Shown one piece after another: positions 6,306 through 7,228 of a stretch of DNA of 7,228 nucleotides (positions are counted from its first letter, which is position 1; every line of letters starts with the position of its first letter). Position numbers and translations under genes: made by a program. The notes beneath the pieces were generated by a model that saw only the letters and a program-made list of their open reading frames with translations, was not told where the DNA came from and did no database searches. This DNA comes from Chloroflexota bacterium. GTDB taxonomy: Bacteria; Chloroflexota; Anaerolineae; Anaerolineales; DRMV01. The stretch lies in the NCBI GenBank assembly GCA_013154225.1, contig JAADCW010000027.1, positions 1-7,228 on the forward strand, written 5' to 3'.

Positions 6306-6334
6306 TGAACAACAGATGAAACTGAGGGTAAAAT
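6306..6334 (+). promoter_or_regulatory. Candidate sigma-70-like promoter for the permease
   Basis: TGAACA (6306-6311) and TAAAAT (6329-6334) are separated by 17 bases; they match the consensus hexamers at four and five of six positions. Transcription would begin near 6341 and yield a leader of about 240 nt that includes the shared element and the nested inverted repeats. This is a by-eye call in an AT-rich stretch where chance matches are common. Confidence 0.3.
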
Positions 6335-6426
6335 AAAGTATCAGCAACTTTTCCAAGGCTCGTTTTTATGCAGTGTCATGTTAAAACTTTCCTTCCCCTG
6401 CTGGCTGGCTTTGGCACACGTTGCGG

Positions 6427-6446
6427 CTCTAATAAACTCTAATAAA
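6427..6446 (+). repeat. Tandem 10-mer CTCTAATAAA (two perfect copies)
   Basis: CTCTAATAAA occurs twice head-to-tail. The period of 10 is close to one DNA helical turn, so the copies would lie on the same DNA face, which fits a dimeric activator site or an AT-rich UP-like element. It lies immediately upstream of the shared element at 6451. Confidence 0.55.
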
Positions 6447-6450
6447 AAGG

Positions 6451-6481
6451 AAGGGGGAAAGCCGTGCCATTGCAAACAAGG
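6451..6481 (+). promoter_or_regulatory. Shared upstream element, copy B (permease)
   Basis: AAGGGGGAAAGCC, four bases (GTGC), then CATTGCAAACAAGG. It is the counterpart of the element at 2274-2248 on the minus strand, which has CATTTCAAATAAGG and no GTGC insert. It ends 102 bases before the permease ATG. In this copy GCAA and TTGC (6485-6488) flank the last block and could form a small stem. Function unknown. Confidence 0.5.
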
Positions 6482-6508
6482 GTAATTGCGGGGAAGGCGT
6501 GAGGACAA

Positions 6509-6568
6509 CTGCACGGGGTGACTGCGTAACGTTTGTTCGGGTCACTTGAAGTAACGGGCCGCGTGCAG
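6509..6568 (+). other. Nested inverted repeats in the permease leader (possible structured 5' RNA)
   Basis: CTGCACG (6509-6515) is perfectly complementary to CGTGCAG (6562-6568). Inside it, GGGTGAC (6516-6522) can pair with GTCACTT (6541-6547) as five Watson-Crick and two G-U pairs, stacking directly on the outer stem. The outer 3' arm ends three bases before the GGAG ribosome site (6572-6575). This layout would suit a leader that controls ribosome access. I do not recognise any known riboswitch class here and no terminator stem is visible. Confidence 0.4.
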
Positions 6569-6583
6569 AGAGGAGAGACGAAG

Positions 6584-7228
6584 ATGAGTGATACAAATCA
6601 ACCCAAAAAAGCCATGACCTTATGGTCGGCTGTTGCCATCGGCGTTGGAGGGATGGTCGGCGGCGGCATTTATTCGCTTTTGGGCACCGCGGTGGGCATT
6701 GCCGGCAACGCGGTGTATATTTCCTTTGCCATCGCGGGGCTGGTGGCACTGTTTAGCGCGTATTCCTACGCGAAGTTGGGTGCGCGCTATCCCTCTGCGG
6801 GTGGGCCGGTGGAGTTTCTCATCCAGGGCTTTGGCGATGGCATCATCAGCGGCGGGTTTAACGTGCTTTTGTGGTTTGGCTATGTGTTTGCCCTCGCGCT
6901 TTACGCCAGGTCCTTCGGGGCTTATTTCATGACGTTCTTCCATAACCCGCCGTGGTATTGGCAAAACATCTTTGCCACTGCAATTGTTTTGATTTTTACG
7001 GCCATCAATTTTTTAGGCGCAAAGGCCGTGGGGCGCTCCGAGCTGGTTATTGTGGCGGCCAACGTGGGCGTGTTGTTGCTGTTTGCCATCACGGGCTTTT
7101 TCTTCCTGCAGCCTGACTTGCTTTCGCCCGTGCACTGGCCCCATGTGGATAAAATGCTGTTCGCCGCGGGCGTGGTATTCCTGACCTATGAGGGGTTTGG
7201 GTTGGTAACCAACACCGCGGAAGACATG
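6584..7228 (+). CDS. APC-superfamily amino-acid permease, N-terminal 215 residues (partial)
   Basis: The frame is open from ATG 6584 to the right edge (215 codons) and is cut by the window. The protein begins with a short polar tail, then TM1 with VGGMVGGGIY (21-30), the glycine-rich unwound substrate-binding stretch of APC/LeuT-fold transporters. TM2 is at about 43-61 and KLGARYPSAGGPVEFL (64-79) is the typical loop into TM3. Further helices are at about 90-117, 128-144 and 153-175, and the last segment, AAGVVFLTYEGFGLVTNTAED (194-214), matches the substrate-site TM6 followed by the conserved acidic pair. Such carriers import amino acids by cation symport or exchange; the substrate is not readable. 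The start is supported by AGAGGAG with GGAG eight bases upstream. It diverges from the amine/amino-acid oxidase gene, which suggests shared catabolic use. Confidence 0.93.
   Translation, partial: MSDTNQPKKAMTLWSAVAIGVGGMVGGGIYSLLGTAVGIAGNAVYISFAIAGLVALFSAYSYAKLGARYPSAGGPVEFLIQGFGDGIISGGFNVLLWFGYVFALALYARSFGAYFMTFFHNPPWYWQNIFATAIVLIFTAINFLGAKAVGRSELVIVAANVGVLLLFAITGFFFLQPDLLSPVHWPHVDKMLFAAGVVFLTYEGFGLVTNTAEDM

Larger units (their letters stand above)
6133..6583. other. 451-bp divergent intergenic region between oxidase and permease
   Basis: This stretch is more AT-rich than the genes on either side and has no convincing gene. From the oxidase side it holds: a GGAGG ribosome site (minus strand, about 6137-6141); a palindrome at 6171-6184; a -10-like TAGAAT on the minus strand (6195-6190); a small inverted repeat ATTCG/CGAAT (6217-6231); a plus-strand promoter candidate (6306-6334); a tandem 10-mer (6427-6446); the shared upstream element (6451-6481); and nested inverted repeats just before the permease ribosome site GGAG (6572-6575). 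About 240 nt of 5' leader would precede the permease if the promoter candidate is right. Confidence 0.7.

Noticed and set aside
6440..6583. A known riboswitch (c-di-GMP, cobalamin, TPP, glycine, c-di-AMP) in the permease leader
   Set aside because: I compared remembered conserved cores; short words such as GGAAAGCC recur, but none of the class signatures is present in the required order.
6620..6964. Minus-strand open frame of 114 codons
   Set aside because: It is antisense to the APC permease, which has a good ribosome site and transporter motifs.
1..7228. CRISPR arrays, tRNA or rRNA genes, insertion sequences, attachment sites
   Set aside because: No regularly spaced repeats, cloverleaf signatures, transposase motifs or paired terminal repeats were found on reading both strands.

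Overview
The window looks like a piece of a GC-rich, free-living bacterial chromosome with respiratory multiheme cytochromes and short intergenic spaces. A Chloroflexota (Anaerolineae/Ardenticatenia-like) source is my best guess. It rests on the Pro/Thr linker behind the signal peptide of the cytochrome, the pairing of a multiheme c-type cytochrome with an FdnI-like cytochrome b, and the general style of the NarL-type two-component pair. No marker gene in the window settles the taxonomy.

Layout. Six genes lie on the minus strand and one on the plus strand. Read in the direction of minus-strand transcription they are: an FAD-dependent amine/amino-acid oxidase of the DAO fold (6132 to 4960); a membrane sensor histidine kinase (4876 to 3050) whose end overlaps the start of a NarL/FixJ response regulator (3081 to 2425); a rho-independent terminator (about 2346 to 2307); then a second operon made of a small degenerate receiver-domain protein (2155 or 2233 to 1694), a decaheme c-type cytochrome (1697 to 381) and an FdnI-like membrane cytochrome b that runs off the left edge (400 to 1). 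The last three are tightly overlapped (ATGA start/stop overlap, then a 20-nt overlap), so they are almost certainly co-translated. Diverging from the oxidase across a 451-bp intergenic region is an APC-superfamily amino-acid permease on the plus strand that runs off the right edge (6584 to 7228).

How it may work together. The decaheme cytochrome plus cytochrome b forms a plausible quinone/quinol-linked electron-transfer module at the cytoplasmic membrane, similar in concept to the fused CbcL-type b/c cytochromes of metal reducers but split into two genes. The permease and oxidase suggest uptake and oxidation of an amino acid or N-methylated amine. The histidine kinase has an extracytoplasmic sensor region and a DxxxQ phosphatase motif and pairs with the adjacent regulator; its targets are unknown.

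Most interesting points: (1) the degenerate, cysteine-rich, HTH-less receiver protein that lacks every phosphorylation residue and is translationally coupled to the decaheme cytochrome; (2) a roughly 27-nt element found upstream of both that cytochrome operon and the amino-acid permease, in the same orientation relative to each, with only two substitutions and one 4-nt insertion; (3) the nested inverted repeats in the permease leader; (4) a CRP/FNR-like palindrome at the oxidase promoter. No rRNA, tRNA, CRISPR array, insertion sequence or integrase was seen.
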